From: Combretum micranthum
Lineage: Eukaryota; Streptophyta; Magnoliopsida; Myrtales; Combretaceae
Reading direction: 5' to 3'
Length of the DNA stretch: 64,000 bases
Assembly: GCA_024138025.1 (NCBI GenBank)
Contig: JAMXBD010000573.1
Coordinates: forward strand, 62,001 to 126,000
The notes below the pieces were generated by a model. It did not search any database. It was given only the letters and a program-made list of their open reading frames with translations, and was not told the DNA's origin. Shown here in pieces: positions 10,751-24,700 of this stretch. Numbering within the stretch: position 1 is the first letter of the stretch; each line of letters starts with the position of its first letter. Both the position numbers and the translations under genes were made by a program.

Positions 10751-12462
10751 GTTTGTACATATGCTTTGATCCAAAAGTTAAACCCATTAGTTCTTTTAGG
10801 ATGTCTAAATATGTTGGTCTCCTTTGCTTCTTAATCTTCTTCCTCTTTTAATTTTTTTAAAGAAAAATGAAATTTAATAGTTATGATATTTTCTTGTATT
10901 TGCCCCTTCCCTGCCTTGATGTGTTAAGACACCATGCTTTATCCATATGGTTTTTTAAAAAGGCTTTCACATTTTTGGATGACCGATGTGTGCCCTCCTC
11001 CTTTTAATATAATATCATCAACAAAACAGTACAAGGTGGATCATAGTCCTGCAATTTCATTTTCTTTTTCTTTCTTTTTTTTTTTCCGAACTACCATGTA
11101 TGGTATATTTATTGGAGCATGAAGAATCAAATCTTTATCCATCATGAGATTAGTAGTGTCCATACCATTAAATTATAAGATTTGAAGCAGCATTATGTTA
11201 TAGGAAACGTAAGCAAATATGGAGATAGAAATTCAGACACATGTTTGTGAAGTAGGAGAATACATATATGTGTGTATGTGTGCCTGTTTGTTCCGGTGAG
11301 CAATTTGCTTTCCATTTTGGTAATGAGGTTGTAGGTGAATGTAGCTACAAGGAGGAAAGATAATATGAGAGAGGATTTTTTTTTTTTTCAAAATTACTGT
11401 TTAATTTATCATAATTATTCTTTTTGCAACATATTATATTAATACAAAAACCTTTTTTAAATATATGTTATATTATAAATATAAAGCATCACATATGTTT
11501 ATAAGCTTAAAATTTTTAAGCCATATAGTTTTTTTATCATTACAATAGAAGATGGGAGATTTGAACTTGATAACTCTTACCTAAGAAAGTAGAGAAAATA
11601 CAACTAGGCTATAAGGTCATTAGATTTTAGGCTATATGGTTATGGTGTTTATTATAACATAATATTAGAGAAGAGATGTTAAGTCCAAATTCCTACATAC
11701 TATTAACTTCAATCAAAATTTGAGCCACAACTAAAAGAGTGTTAATATAATAAATATAATAATTTTAGATCAAACCAGTAAACTATAATAAAGCATTACA
11801 TAAGAGGAAATCAATCCAATTAATAACATATATCTATTATTGCACAGCATGCAACTTAAAAGCTCCGTAGTGTTTTATTTGACTAGAATAAAATGAAGGT
11901 AATATTAACCCTAAAAAAATAATAAAATAAGTATTTATTCTCTCAAGGTCGAATGTGTTATGTTCACCATAACTAACTAAATATTAAAAAAAGAAAGATA
12001 ACTAAACTGCGATGAGCACTACTTTTTAAACCTTCCAATATGACTTCATCTTCTAATTGTGGTTCATAAATGTGGGGCTCTTTCACTTCAAATCCAGCGT
12101 CATCCTCAGCTTCTCTTTTTGAATTCATTATTGATAATCAGATCCTTAATTCTATTCCCAACAAGGTGTTTCAAGTATAGAATGTCTTAATTTGTCCTTC
12201 CTTTTTCTTGGATGTGGCAAGCAAGAGTATTTCCTGAAAAAGACCCTTATTATTCTTCTTTTATGCAATAGAACAGATCGTTTTCAGATGGATTTCTTCA
12301 TAATATTATTGATGTGTACTTAGTTTTAGGCACAGCTGGTATACTCTAATATAAGGACCAGTGCTTATGCTAAATTCTTAGTAATCTATGTGTGTTTGAT
12401 GGGTTAAGATATATTTAAAATATATTACTTAATATTTTTTTGTTTCCAGTAAGATTTTACTC

Positions 12463-15400
12463 ATGGATAAAGGAGACAAACGATGGATGTCATATCCTAG
12501 AACGAGTAATGAGTATATTCATGGATTGGAAGAATTCTTGGATATGGCTTTTGCTGAGACAGCTCAAGGAGAGGAAATTGCTTGTCCATGCAAGAAGTGT
12601 TGTCATAGATATTGGTACCGTAGAAATATTGTTTATGAACACTTGATATGTGATGGTTTCACTCCGGGATATATTGAATGGGTTTTTCATGGAGAGGGAT
12701 CATCATCAAGGTTTAACCAAAATGTTGTAGATGATAGTGATGCCAATGACAGTTCATTGCCCATGGAAGATGATATTGATGGGTTATTGTATGATAATTT
12801 TAGAGAAGTAGCTACAGAATTTCAAAACAATGATGAGGAGATTAGAGAGGAGCCAACTACCGAGGCTAAGAAATTTTATAAATTGGTGGAGGAAGGCAAG
12901 CAAGAGTTGTACCCTGGTTGTAAAAATTTTTCAAAACTTTCCTTCACGATCCGGTTGTATCTCTTTAAATGCATCCATGGATTGAGTAATGTAGCATTTG
13001 CTGATCTTTTAGAGTTATTAAAGGAGGCATTTCCTAATGCACAAATTCCGGAGTCTTTCAATAAAGCAAGAAATGTAGTAAAAGATTTGGGTTTGGATTA
13101 TAAAAAAATACATGCATGTCCAAATGATTGTATCTTATTTTGGAAGGACGATGAAGAAGCAAATCAATGTCGTGTTTGTGGTGCTTCCAGATGGAAATGT
13201 GTTGAAGACCTTCAAAGAAATAGTGACAGCCAATTTAAGCACCCAATTCCTGCAAAGGTGTTGAGGCACTTCCCATTGAAACCTAGACTTCAAAGGTTAT
13301 ATATGTGCTCAGAGACAGCAAAGTCTATGAGGTGGCATATGGATGAACGTCCCAAAGATGGCTATATAAGGCATCCTGCTGATGGTCAAGCTTGGAAGGA
13401 TTTTGATTTAAGGTATCCCAATTTTTGTCAAGAGCTTCGCAATGTAAGATTGGGCTTAGCTAGTGATGGTTTTAATCCCTTTCGTACAATGAGCATTGCT
13501 CATAGCACATGGCCAGTTGTTTTAATAAACTACAATTTGGCACCTTGGATGTCAATGAAACCTGAGAATCTGATGTTGTCCTTGCTTATACCAGGCCCAA
13601 GTAGTCCAGGAAAAGATATAGATGTTTACTTGCAACCATTAATTGAAGAGTTGAAAGAGTTATGGGAGTTTGGAGTCAAAACTTATGATGCTTTCAATAA
13701 GCAAAATTTTATGATGCATGCAACCTTACTTTGGACCATCAATGATTTTCCTGCTTATGCTATGTTATCAGGTTGGAGCACTAAAGGACGATTAGCGTGT
13801 CCTTCTTGTAATTATGGAACTGCTTTTCGACAATTGAAGCATAGTAGAAAGACTGTGTACATGGATCATCGCAGGTTCTTGGATACTAACCACCCATGGA
13901 GATTTGATAAAAAATCTTTCAATGGCGATGTAGAGGTAAGGAATGCACCAATTCCTTTGTCGGGCATTGAGGTATTGGGTTTTACTTCTAATTTAGAGAA
14001 TGTGTATGGAAAAAAGCAAAAAAAGAAGAAACAAGATGGTCCATGGAGAAAAAGGTCTATATTTTTTGAATTGCCATATTGGAGGTATAACACATGTCGC
14101 CATAACTTGGATTTGATGCATATAGAGAAAAATATATGTGACAGCTTGCTTGGAACACTATTAGACATTCCTGGCAAATCAAAGGATCATGTGAATGCTC
14201 GATTTGACTTGCAAGATATGGGCATTAGAAAGGAACTTCATCCTATTGCTTCCAATGATTTCCATCGTGTAATTTATGCTAAAGCTTGTTACACTATGAC
14301 TTCTGAGGAGAAAAAAATCTTTTGTACAGTCATGAAAAATGCAAAATTACCTCAAGGTTGTGCATCAAATATTAGTCGGTGTGTGCATATTTCAGAGAGG
14401 AAAATTTCAGGTTATAAAACTCATGATGCCCATATTATGATGCATTATTTACTTCAAGTTGCTGTTAGGAAAACTCTACCAAAGCATGTGGCAATTCCCT
14501 TGATCAGATTATGTGCCTTTTTTAGAGGGATATGCAAAAAATTTAAACCAGAAGATCTTGACTATTTGCAAAATGAAATTATTGAAGTTCTTTGCCAGCT
14601 TGAAAGGATTTTTCCACCAAGTTTCTTTGATATAATGGTACATTTACCTATTCATTTGGTTTATGAAATTTGGCTTGGTGGACCTGTGCATTATCGTTGG
14701 ATGTACTTCATTGAGAGGTATTTATGTGATTTGAAAAGTTTTGTTCGTAATAAAAGTCATCCAGAAGGATCTATAGCTGAAGGCTACCTAGCTGATGAGT
14801 GTTTGACATTTTGCTCAAGATATATGCATGACGGTGTGAAGACAAGATTGAAAAGGAGGTCAATGTTTTGGGAAAAAAGTAATGAAACAAATGGGTCATC
14901 ATTAGTTTTTCCAACGATGGGCCATCCAATAGGGGGTAAGAGAAAACGAAAGGCTAATGCAATTTCTTTAGATGATGTTTCTTGGGCTCAAGCACATCGG
15001 TACATCTTGTTTAATTGTGGAGATGAGCAAGTTGAAAGATTTATCAGGTAAAATACAATTTTTTCAACAAATTTATTTGCTATTTTTTCTGATTAATATA
15101 TTTAAAAGCACTTAAAAGTTGAAAATTTTACCTATGTAGAGAACATCAAGAACTACTAAATAGTCGAGGCAAAAGGAGTAGATGGCAAAGTGCAAGAAGC
15201 CATAGTAAGGATTTTATAAAGTGGTTTCAAGATAAAGTTAAGCAAGAGCAAGTTGCGCCTCATATCATGTGGTTGTCAAAAGGTCCTAACATTGTGGCAA
15301 AGAAATATAAAGGATATTTTATTAATGGCTATCGATTTTACACAAGAGAACGTGATGCAAGATGTAAAACTCAAAATAGTGGAGTTACTATAACATCATG

Positions 15401-15947
15401 GACAGATAGTTTTGCATCTTCAAAGGATCAAAATCCAACTAAAGGAGATGTTATTTACTATGGAGCCATTCAGGAAATCCTCAAAGTAGATTATTGGGGT
15501 CAATTTGATTTTGTCCTCTTCCGATGTGATTGGTTTGAAGTGAAAGTAGACGAGTATGGACTTACTCGAGTTAACTTCAATAAGCTATGTTATTTGAATG
15601 ATCCTTTTGTTATGGCCTCACAAGTTCATCAGGTTTTCTATGTAGAAGATCCTATTGAAGAAGGATGGCATTATGTCATGGAAAGATTGCCTAGAGATTT
15701 GTTTGATCTTATTGAACAAAGTGGATCGAACGTGCAAAACATTTATTGGCATGAGCAAGCGATACAACCAAATCTTATTGATAGTGAGGATATTGAAAAT
15801 ATTAATCTATCTCGAGATGATGAACCAAGAACAACGGTTGACATGCCTATAAACATGATGAACCCTCAACCTATAGTAGATGATAATGATGAAGATTCCG
15901 ATTTTGATGATACAGATTGGGATTGGATGAATCCAGAATGTTCATAA
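12463..15947 (+). CDS. TNP2-type CACTA transposase
   Basis: Two exons, 12463-15047 and 15140-15947, join in frame (AG|A across the intron) to give 1130 codons without a break. Domains in order: N-terminal transposase-associated domain (about residues 1-78, RWMSYPR and CPCKKC); a Cys-rich segment with CPNDC and CRVC near 218-238; the Transposase_21/TNP2 core (about 285-470, with LGLASDGFNPF, WTINDFPAY and GRLACPSC); HNLDLMHIEKNICDS near 545; a DUF4218-type region (about 675-795); and a DUF4216-type region in exon 2 (from about residue 918). TNP2 proteins cut and join transposon ends using an RNase-H-like fold. A splice acceptor (TTTCCAG, ending 12449) lies 13 bases before the ATG, so transcription probably starts in the distal leader. 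The intact frame suggests it may be functional. Confidence 0.93.
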
Positions 15948-16106
15948 GAGATTAATTTTGTATATGGTATCAAACATGTTAAATAAAGTACTTTCTTGTG
16001 TTTTTTTTTTCAATTTTTATTTACATTTGTTTACATCTTATTATGAGACTAATATATGTGTGTATGGTTTTTTTCTTCTTTTTTGGGTTCCAGGTGAAGG
16101 TATAAA

Positions 16107-19100
16107 ATGAATAAACTAAGAAAAGATCCTACTAAGAAGTATGCTCCAGGGATGCAAAAGCCATCATCACATTCTCAAGGCATTGTGTTACAAAAGCAAG
16201 GGAAAAATCAATTGTCAGGGCTTTTGAAGAAATCTGTATCTCATGGTTCTTCACATCCGCACCAAACTCTAGGACAACTTCCTCAACATTCAATAGGTTA
16301 TTCTTCAAATTTTTTAAGGATGTTAAAAAGAAGTCACACATATCAAGAGCTTGAAATGGAAGAAGAGGAGAGGGAACAATTGGAAGAGATTGAAGAAAGA
16401 CATTGTGAGCAACTAGCAAATGAAGATGAACAGCAAGACCAACATTATCAATACCAAGAAGATCAAGATGAACACCAAGAACAGCAACACTCACAACAAG
16501 ACAATCAAGTTGATGCTCTTGGAGATGAACAAGATCCTAAAAATAAAGGTATGGAATTCTACTTCTAAGTATCACTGAAATAATAAAAAAAATTACGAAT
16601 ATAGTTGTTTTTTAGCAGTTTTGATTTGGACTGTGTGGTCTAGTTATGATATTCAAGATGACTGGAAATTTTATGTTACCAATTTTCTGCTGTCATTGGG
16701 TGTTCATTATGTAATTTGAATTGGATACTGAGAAAGGGATGAAACACATACTAAATTAAGATTAAAATTTTATACACTAATCAATCCATTTGCTTATGGT
16801 TACTACTTTGAGAGGAACTGTTGGTTGACCCAAGTGAACTCATTGAAAGTAATTTATATCAGTGTTGGTTTTAAATTGTCTGTCATAATCTTTCTAGAAT
16901 TCATGGTGTTTTTCAGTATAATTACTATTTTTTATTTTTATTTTGTTTTGGTTTGGTATTTCTATATAATTTTTTTTTTGGGATGTTTTGGTGTTGGGGG
17001 TTTTGTGGGATGATTTTGGATTTAAGTTAGTGTTGGGTTCGGTCCATTGGGTGATGATGAATTATCTAAAATATCTCATAATTATTATTATGTTAATGAT
17101 TATGTAGGAGTAAGGATATGATATTTTGTCAATAAAAGTTGAACAAAACCAATCAGTGGACCCCAAAAATCACAGATGTTAGCAACTATGTGTGCGGTAG
17201 CACTGTCATCTTCGTTTTTTTTTTTTTCTTTACGTTTCTAGATTCCCATGAAGTTCCATACCAAATTATTGAAACACATACATGAGAGAAGAGATCGGCT
17301 TTAGTTAACATGTATATGTGGGATCACTACTAGATCTTTGTCCTAGACGGATGAGCATAGCCTCCTCCTCCCTCCTCTCGATTGGCCAATTTTCAGGACT
17401 TAAAAGCTTAGAGAACACGTCTATGGTTGGGAGTTAAACGACCCTTGAGACCTTGAAAAGGCACCTTATCTTTTTGTCAATAATTTGCAATTAATTAGGT
17501 TGGAGTATATAGTAAATTTATTCAACGCTGCCCTTTGGCTTTGGGTAGGTCCCTAAAGTAAATTATATATGGTTATGTAGGATTATAGAAATGGATTACT
17601 TTAGATGCAGAAAACGAATTCTGTATATGCAGAAATCGGCATGTGCTTGTTCTTGAATGATGACTGTTCTCATATTTGACATATCAGTAAATTGTATGAT
17701 CCTGTCTTATGCTATATTTGTTCTAATTTTTTTATTAACTCATTTAGAAAAGAAAAAAACCCGAGGACCAACAGTAATGAAGGAGGTGCATGCTCGTTCG
17801 GAAGAAGATCGTAAACCAATCATTTTGAATGAGTATAACCAGCCTGTTGGTCCAGATGATCGACTTTGAATGAATTTAGCAACTTTTTAGGGACTTTGGC
17901 TCGAAATGCAACTCTTGCACCTTTGAATGTTGAGACTTGGCATAAAATGACAACTAAGGAAGAATTGTGGGAATATGTGCAAGTAAGCTAAATATTTTTT
18001 AACTTTTCTTTTCCTCTTGGTTTAATTAGTTAAACATTCATTGAACTAATCGGTTTACTATCATAGAAAAAATATGCAGTTCCTCTAGAAGGTAAAAAAT
18101 GGGTCCTTGAGGCGATTGGTGATGACTGGAGGATTCACAAAAGTAGATTGAAGCAATCATATTATACAAAATATATGACTAACAAAGAAAGACTGCAGAA
18201 CAAGCCAAAAAATGTGCCAGAAGAACAATTTAGATATTTTTGAATTATTGGAGTTCTGATAAGGCAAATGTAATATATTTGTATCATACAATGAATTTTT
18301 GTATTGTTAATTTTACATTTAGAACTAAAAAACTAATTATGATTTCTTGGATAAGCAGAAAATGTCTACTATAAACAAAGTGAACAGGGGAAAACTGAAA
18401 GACAATCATACCATGAGACCAAAAACATTAGCTAGAGTGCGTAATGAATTGGTAAGAACTTTATCTAGTATTATTTTATTGCTATGTAATGTTATTTGCA
18501 AATTAATTATCACAAGTTAAGTGATAATATTGACTATCATTTCATTTAGCAAAATGCAAAGGAGGATAAAGCACCGCCTACTCGTTTGGAGTTATATATT
18601 GCTAGAAAAAGAAATCCTGAACGAGAGTACAAACAATCTTATGAGGATGTACAAAATAAAATTGTGAGCATTTTTTTTTTTTTTAAATTTATGATGGGAT
18701 CCTTTGTATTGGTACATATTGAAAACATACTTCTAAATTATAACATGCACTTAATGATGGTAGGCACGAATGGAGGCATTACAATCTCAACAATTTGAAC
18801 AAGATGAAGAAAGTAATGAAACAGTTGATGTATTTTCTGAAGTTATGGGAAAAGAGCATAATGGACGTGTTAGACTTTATGGGAGGGGTGTCACTTCATC
18901 TGTTTTGAAAGAAAAAGGAGTAGTTAGTAAGTCATCTTTAAGAGCACCGCAAGAATTTATAGAATCTATTAAAGCAGATTAAAGGAAGAAATGCAAAGAG
19001 ATATGGAAGTAGAACTAGAACGAAGAATGCAACAACAAAGGACTGAAATGACTAAGGAAATCATGTCAATGCTTCTATCACAACTTCAAATGGTCAATCC

Positions 19101-19384
19101 TAGCTTGAATATTGATGCTAACATCATAGGTAACTTGGCTCCAGAAGTAAGGTCTCCCGGTGATGCTTGTAGTGCACCAAATCAACGTACTTTATGCAAT
19201 ACACAATCTTCAAATGGCATGCATAATCCTCCGATCCAGGTAACTTTTTGATGGTTTATATGAACATTTTATGTTTAAATACTTAAATAAGTTTTTAGTA
19301 ATAAATACGAAGAATTCATATCTAACACTATTGTTTTCTTTTGTTCTTTTGTAGGAAAATGATGTTGAAAACAATGAAGATTAG
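16107..19384 (+). pseudogene. TNPA-like CACTA gene (transposase_24 type) with three frame breaks
   Basis: Seven exons can be traced by GT/AG sites and continuous protein sense: 16107-16548, 17748-17982, 18067-18269, 18359-18451, 18550-18663, 18764-19239 and 19355-19384. Exon 1 is Gln/Glu-rich. Exons 2-5 carry the plant transposase_24 signature (RGPTVMKEVHAR, NQPVGPD, KTLARVRNEL, PPTRLELYIARKR). Exon 6 contains a coiled-coil-like stretch (ERRMQQQRTEMTKE). TNPA-type proteins bind subterminal repeats and assist TNP2. Single bases are missing at about 17863 (after DDR), in the T-run 18237-18241, and at 18979-18980; each of those exons is exactly one base short of keeping frame. With the frame bridged the protein would be about 530 residues. 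All breaks lie in short homopolymers, so sequencing error is possible. A TTCCAG acceptor (ending 16093) precedes the ATG. Confidence 0.85.
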
Positions 19385-19779
19385 AGTGGATATGCCGAAA
19401 TCTTCACATGATAACAAATTATAGATATCTTCCACTTCTTAATGATTTTGAAGTTTGTTTAAATATTATATCATATTAGGAACCTTGTTATTAATTTGTA
19501 TGATGGTCATTTTGTTGTGACTACTGTTTAATTGTATTCAAACCTTATTATTCCTATCTAGCATTGTGAACTCAAACAATTACTCATTTGAGTACATTGA
19601 AAAGTTATTACTCATGAGATTTCTAAAGTTTAATTATATGCAAAGATATAATTTGTGATATTATTATATTTATAATTTATATTGTAACATAAAGTTTATA
19701 ATGTTTACAGGTTTTGTAATATCGAACTCCAAAATAATAGATACTAAGATTAATTATTATCAACAATTATTACATTAAA

Positions 19780-20299
19780 TCTATGATATAAACCATTGCA
19801 CTAGCTCTTATATCCATTGCTTTAAATATTGGATAAATTGTTGCAATTATATTTAAAAACTGTTGCAGTAGATATTCATAAACCATTGCATTAGCTTTTA
19901 TAACGTTGCTTTAGATATAGGATAAACTGTTGCATGTTGATATGAAAACCATTGCAATAACTTTGCATAAACCGTTGCACTAGCTTTCATTATCGTTGTT
20001 TTAGATATATGATAAACCGTTGCAGTTTATATACCAAACCGTTGCATTAAAATTTATAAAACCGTTGCTCTTTTGTGTTCGAACTGTTGCATATGCTAAA
20101 CTTAAAACCGTTGCTTTAAACTAATATAGCAACAGTTCCATTAAGTGTTGCAGTCGAAGGTATTAACCGTTGCCTTAAGAAAAGGCGACAGAGGTCAAAT
20201 GAAATGGTTGCAAAACTGTTGCCTAAAATCAAATGCAATAGTTTAAAGGTCTATAGCAACAGTTTGTGACCGTTGCCATAAACATAAAATGTAGTAGTG
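19780..20299. repeat. Right CACTA subterminal repeats and terminus
   Basis: About twenty copies of AACCGTTGC and near variants (AACTGTTGCA, AACCATTGCA) are packed in roughly 500 bp, ending in the inverted CACTACTAC terminus. The array is longer than that at the left end, an asymmetry common in En/Spm-like elements. Confidence 0.85.
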
Positions 20300-20302
20300 T
20301 CA

Positions 20303-21794
20303 AATCAAATTATAACAAAATGAAAAAGCACTCCACAATTATGTAAAAAATAAGCAGCCATGACTTATAAAATATTTTTTAAAATATGAGTAGATTATCA
20401 TCTTCAAAAGTGTTACTACAGTTGGACATGTTCAACAGTTGCTTAAACTGACATCAGGTAGGCATGGTGGGGGTGCTCCTTTACCAAACTAGGTCTGCTC
20501 AAAATGGTTTGAGTATTTAATTGCATAAACTTGTTATAAAAAAAAATGTAAATAAAAACTTGGTATTGCTCGTGTTAAGGAATGGCAACATGAAAACACG
20601 TGAAAAGCATATCAAGGAACTCATTTGGAAGGAGCCTTAATGGCTACTGGGCACTTCTATCACACATAAAGATGTCCACATGGAAAAAATTTTAAGAAAT
20701 AGACTTATATATAAGTAAAATTATAGCAAACTCTAATTGAGAAATAAAAACCTATGAAGAAATATGGGCTTGCTTGATGAGTTTAAGTGGGCACGCTATA
20801 GGATGGGCTTGGGTTTGAATTTAAATGTATTCTTCTTTTAAAAAATAAAATAATATTAATTATAATAAAATACAAAATTTTATTGAAAAATATAAATAGA
20901 AAATAATAATAATAAGCCACGTTAGAAGGGAAAAATAAGATAAAAAAATTATAATGTGTCACGTTAGATGACACATGTTACGACATGATTGGTCCATACA
21001 TACACATTAACTAACAGAGTTAAACACTGTTAACCGGGGTACTAAAAATGGCCACAAAAGGTTTGCTCAAGTATTGAAATTAAACTTTCGAAAGTTCAGG
21101 TGCCTAATTGAACTTTCAGGCCAACTTTAGGTACCAAATTCGACATTAACCCTATCTTATAATATTTCATCTAACAAATCAAACCATATAATATGGTTCA
21201 TAATTTTTTAAAAGGAAAAGAAAACGATTCAACTTGGTTTAATATATGTTTTGAACCCATATTCACTTATTTTTACTAAGCTACAGTAGGAAACTGGCTA
21301 AGTGCATCCAATAACATCCACCTAATATAAATGTGCAATAGTATAATACACATCTATGCGTATAAGTATACGCATTGTGTGCATGCACACATGTATCTAC
21401 TATAAGTGGGAAGCTTCATTTTTTGGTGTATTAGATCTATTAAGTTATATTAATTAACTAAATAAAAAATAAATTATGAGTTCTTTTATTACATGCAAAA
21501 TGAAGTATGCTACAGTTTCACTTTCGATTATTTAGGCACATTAAGACTTTATAAGGGAGAGAATTCTTAGTAAGTGATCCACCAATGATTTTTTAGGTGC
21601 TTCTAAAATGGCACATATCATTTTTCCTTAGAAAAAAAGAGGAGATGATATGAGGAAGGGTTTGAATTTGTCTTGTTTATGCAAAGTAGGCATAGATTCC
21701 TCAAGCATGTGTTTAGGGGGTTTTAGTTTGTAAAGTACTCTCATTTTAAGGTGTTTGTTTAACCTATATAGTGAGCAAACTCTCCTTGAACCCC
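20303..21794. other. Intergenic DNA with a Mutator-like end fragment
   Basis: No gene is seen. The segment 20990-21160 (GTACTAAAAATGGCC ... AACTTTAGGTACC ... CATTAACCC) resembles one arm of a long-TIR plant element like those elsewhere in the window, but no partner arm was located. Confidence 0.45.
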
Positions 21795-24700
21795 CAAGCT
21801 ACCTGAGCCACCAACTCTAGCTAGCTCTACCTTTATGAGCCACCAAGCAAGACAACTCAAAATTACCTTTAACAATGTGATCCAATAGCCTACTGATGTA
21901 AAGGCCACTTAAGCTAGCATTTGCATGGTTTAGCAACAAAGGTGATCATGGATCTAAGTTTGGTGGTTGTAGGTCTTAAAAGGGCTGCAAGGCATAAAAC
22001 TCGTGAATAGATCATGAATAGCCAACCCATTGGTTGAGGTATAAATAGCTATTCCTTGTTTATAGTATTTTCCTAAGCCAACTCAATATAGTTATTATTA
22101 TTTTTTTCTTTGGCCAAAGAAAAGAAAAATTGAATACCTTAATTGACTCTTCTAAGGAATAGATAGAGAATCAAATATCCAATGTGCTCTAAAGGAATAG
22201 ATGTTACTGAAATACGCCAAACTCTCACCTACTTAATTTAGAGACGGTTTAATTCAATAATATAATAGATAGTTAATTTTGAATATAATTAGATAGTTTA
22301 AATAAATAAAATAAGTAAATGAGAGAAAAAGGAATAGACAATTTGATACAATTAAATCAGTAAATAGATTAAATTGGTATTTGAGATTTAAAATACTCTT
22401 TTAAATAATCCATATGTCTCAATGATTTTCTATAAGAATCAAACTTCTCATTTTCTTCAAATTCTTCATTGAGATTCTTTTTGTCTTCAAAATTCAATTC
22501 CTAAATATCAAAATAAATATTTTAAATGTTTACAAACTTCTAAATCCTTAAAATTTAGTTATATTTTATTTTGTAAATTCTTAATAATTTTTAAAATCAA
22601 TTACTTGTTTAAAAATATCAGTTTTAAACTCGAACTTGAGTTAAATATCGTATTTTCACAAATTATACTCTTGAATTGTGTTTTTATATTAAGTTATAAA
22701 TTTCTAATATATATGTTCTCAAATTAATTTCTAATTATTTTCATAACTAAAGATAATTATCTAAAAAGTTTAAACTAAAACCTTTACCCATAATTTCCCT
22801 AAAATATCTATTAGTCATATTCCTTTCTTTCTTTTCTCTTCCTTTAATTTCCCGCCCTCCCTTTTCTTCTTTTTACATTTTCCTTTTACGTTTCTTCCTT
22901 TCTTCTTCCTCTTCCTCATTTTCTTTTCCTCTTTCTTCAATTTTCAACCCCACATCTCAATCCCAAATCTCAATCCCAATAAGAATAAACAAGAAATCAA
23001 GATTAGAAAAAGGAGATCAAAGATAAATGGCATGCATGAAGAAGCTCAAAAACTAAGAAAGAGGAGTAGAAGAGAGAAAAAGCAAACTCATCTATTGTCA
23101 AAAAGGAGATAAGTTTTACTTTTCCTTTGCTTTAGTTGTTAATTACTTTATTTTAGTTGTTGATTATATTTTTATATGTTGGTTTGATGGTGGATGCATG
23201 TTGGGTTGTTGAAGAAGATGATGAATAGTAGAATAGGGTTTGATGAAGTTGTTGGATGTGTTTTGATGATGAGAAATGGGATTTGAAGTATTAGAAGTAA
23301 TGTTTATATATCATGGTATGTAGTATGATGTTTGTATGGAGCCTAAAGTGTGAAAGGATGTGTCAAAAATGTGTAAAAAAGAAGTTTAAAACATGGGAAA
23401 TCGTTACAACCCAAACATCCTATCAAACGGCCCGTTTGAAGAGGTGTATGGGCAAAACGGCCCCTGAAATGACCTATATGAAGGGATGTTGCAAGTTTTG
23501 AGCTTTTTATATAAATCTCCTAGGTTCAAAAGGCCTTGGAAACAGCCCGTATGAGGGGAGGTGGGGTGTATGGAGTAAATGGAAAAACGGCCCGTTTATA
23601 GGGGCATTGCACTCTCGAACCATTTTTTAGTAAAATCCTTGTGTTGAAACGGTCCTTCATGCAGCCCCATTTGGTTTTCCTTACTGCGATATTGTTTGGT
23701 ATTTTGTTGATAAATTTTTCATCCAATCTCAGATTAAGATGATTTAAATTGTGCTAGAAAGCTTAAAAAGAGATATACAACTTTTGTGTTTTAAGTTTTT
23801 GCAAATTCAAAAAGTATCAAGGTCGAAATTTTGATTCTTTCCAGCTACTATGTTTTTCAAAAAAAGTTGAAAACTTGTTTTACTAGCTAGAAGTGTATAG
23901 TTAGTTATAAAATGAATCTTTTTTAGTTAAAATGAAATAGATAAATGATATTTGATGTGTTATACTTGTTAAATAATATAATTAAGCATGAATTTAGTGA
24001 ATTTATAGATTTAATAGATAATTTGATTTCACATAGAGTTGGATATAAAATGAACTTAGTTAATAATCTAAGTTCAACCTGGCTTAATGAACTTGAATGA
24101 ACGAAAATGAATTAGATTGATTTAGATTAATCAACTTGGCTAAGATTGAGTTAATGTAGACTTAAGTTAATATGAATCTTAAATATGAAATGAACTTAAT
24201 TAATCAATCTTAGTTCAACTTGACTAAAGACTTTGATAAGTTAAAATGAGTTAGACTGACTAAGTTTAATCAAAATAATTTAGTAATTGGACTAAATGAT
24301 TAAATCTAATCAATTTAGCTAAGATTAAGTTAAAATGAATTTAATACCTAATAATTGGATTAGAATGATATGTTGGGATAACCTTAGTATAATATAAGGA
24401 ATATATTGTTTCAAATGTGTGTTTGCTTAGAAAATAAATGTTTTAGTATAAATACTTTGTTGATGCTTTCATAATAAGAGACTATAAACAAAGTGATAAG
24501 AAATACTTTGATAGATAAAGAAGAACTGTTCGTATTTTAGCGGGCGATCTTCACAACCATAGTGGGGTTCCAAATTAGTGCTGATCAAATAGGGTTCTAA
24601 AATGAGTTAATATAAATGGATAATTATACTAATTCTTATATGAGTTTAATTCTTGAATTTACAGGTACAAATACCTGATCTGTCTTTTGGGTTGGCTTCT

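Larger units (their letters stand above)
8597..20299 (+). mobile_element. Complete CACTA (En/Spm) transposon, 11.7 kb
   Basis: The element begins CACTACTAG and ends with the reverse complement CACTACTAC. It is bounded by TCA at 8594-8596 and TCA at 20300-20302, the 3-bp TSD expected for CACTA elements. Inside are a TNP2-type transposase (12463-15947) and a TNPA-type gene (16107-19384), both on the plus strand. Subterminal arrays of an AACCGTTGC-like motif, the usual binding sites of TNPA proteins, occupy both ends. Upstream are a 5' leader, a minisatellite and a possible captured exon. Intact TSD, ends and TNP2 frame suggest a fairly young insertion. Confidence 0.95.
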
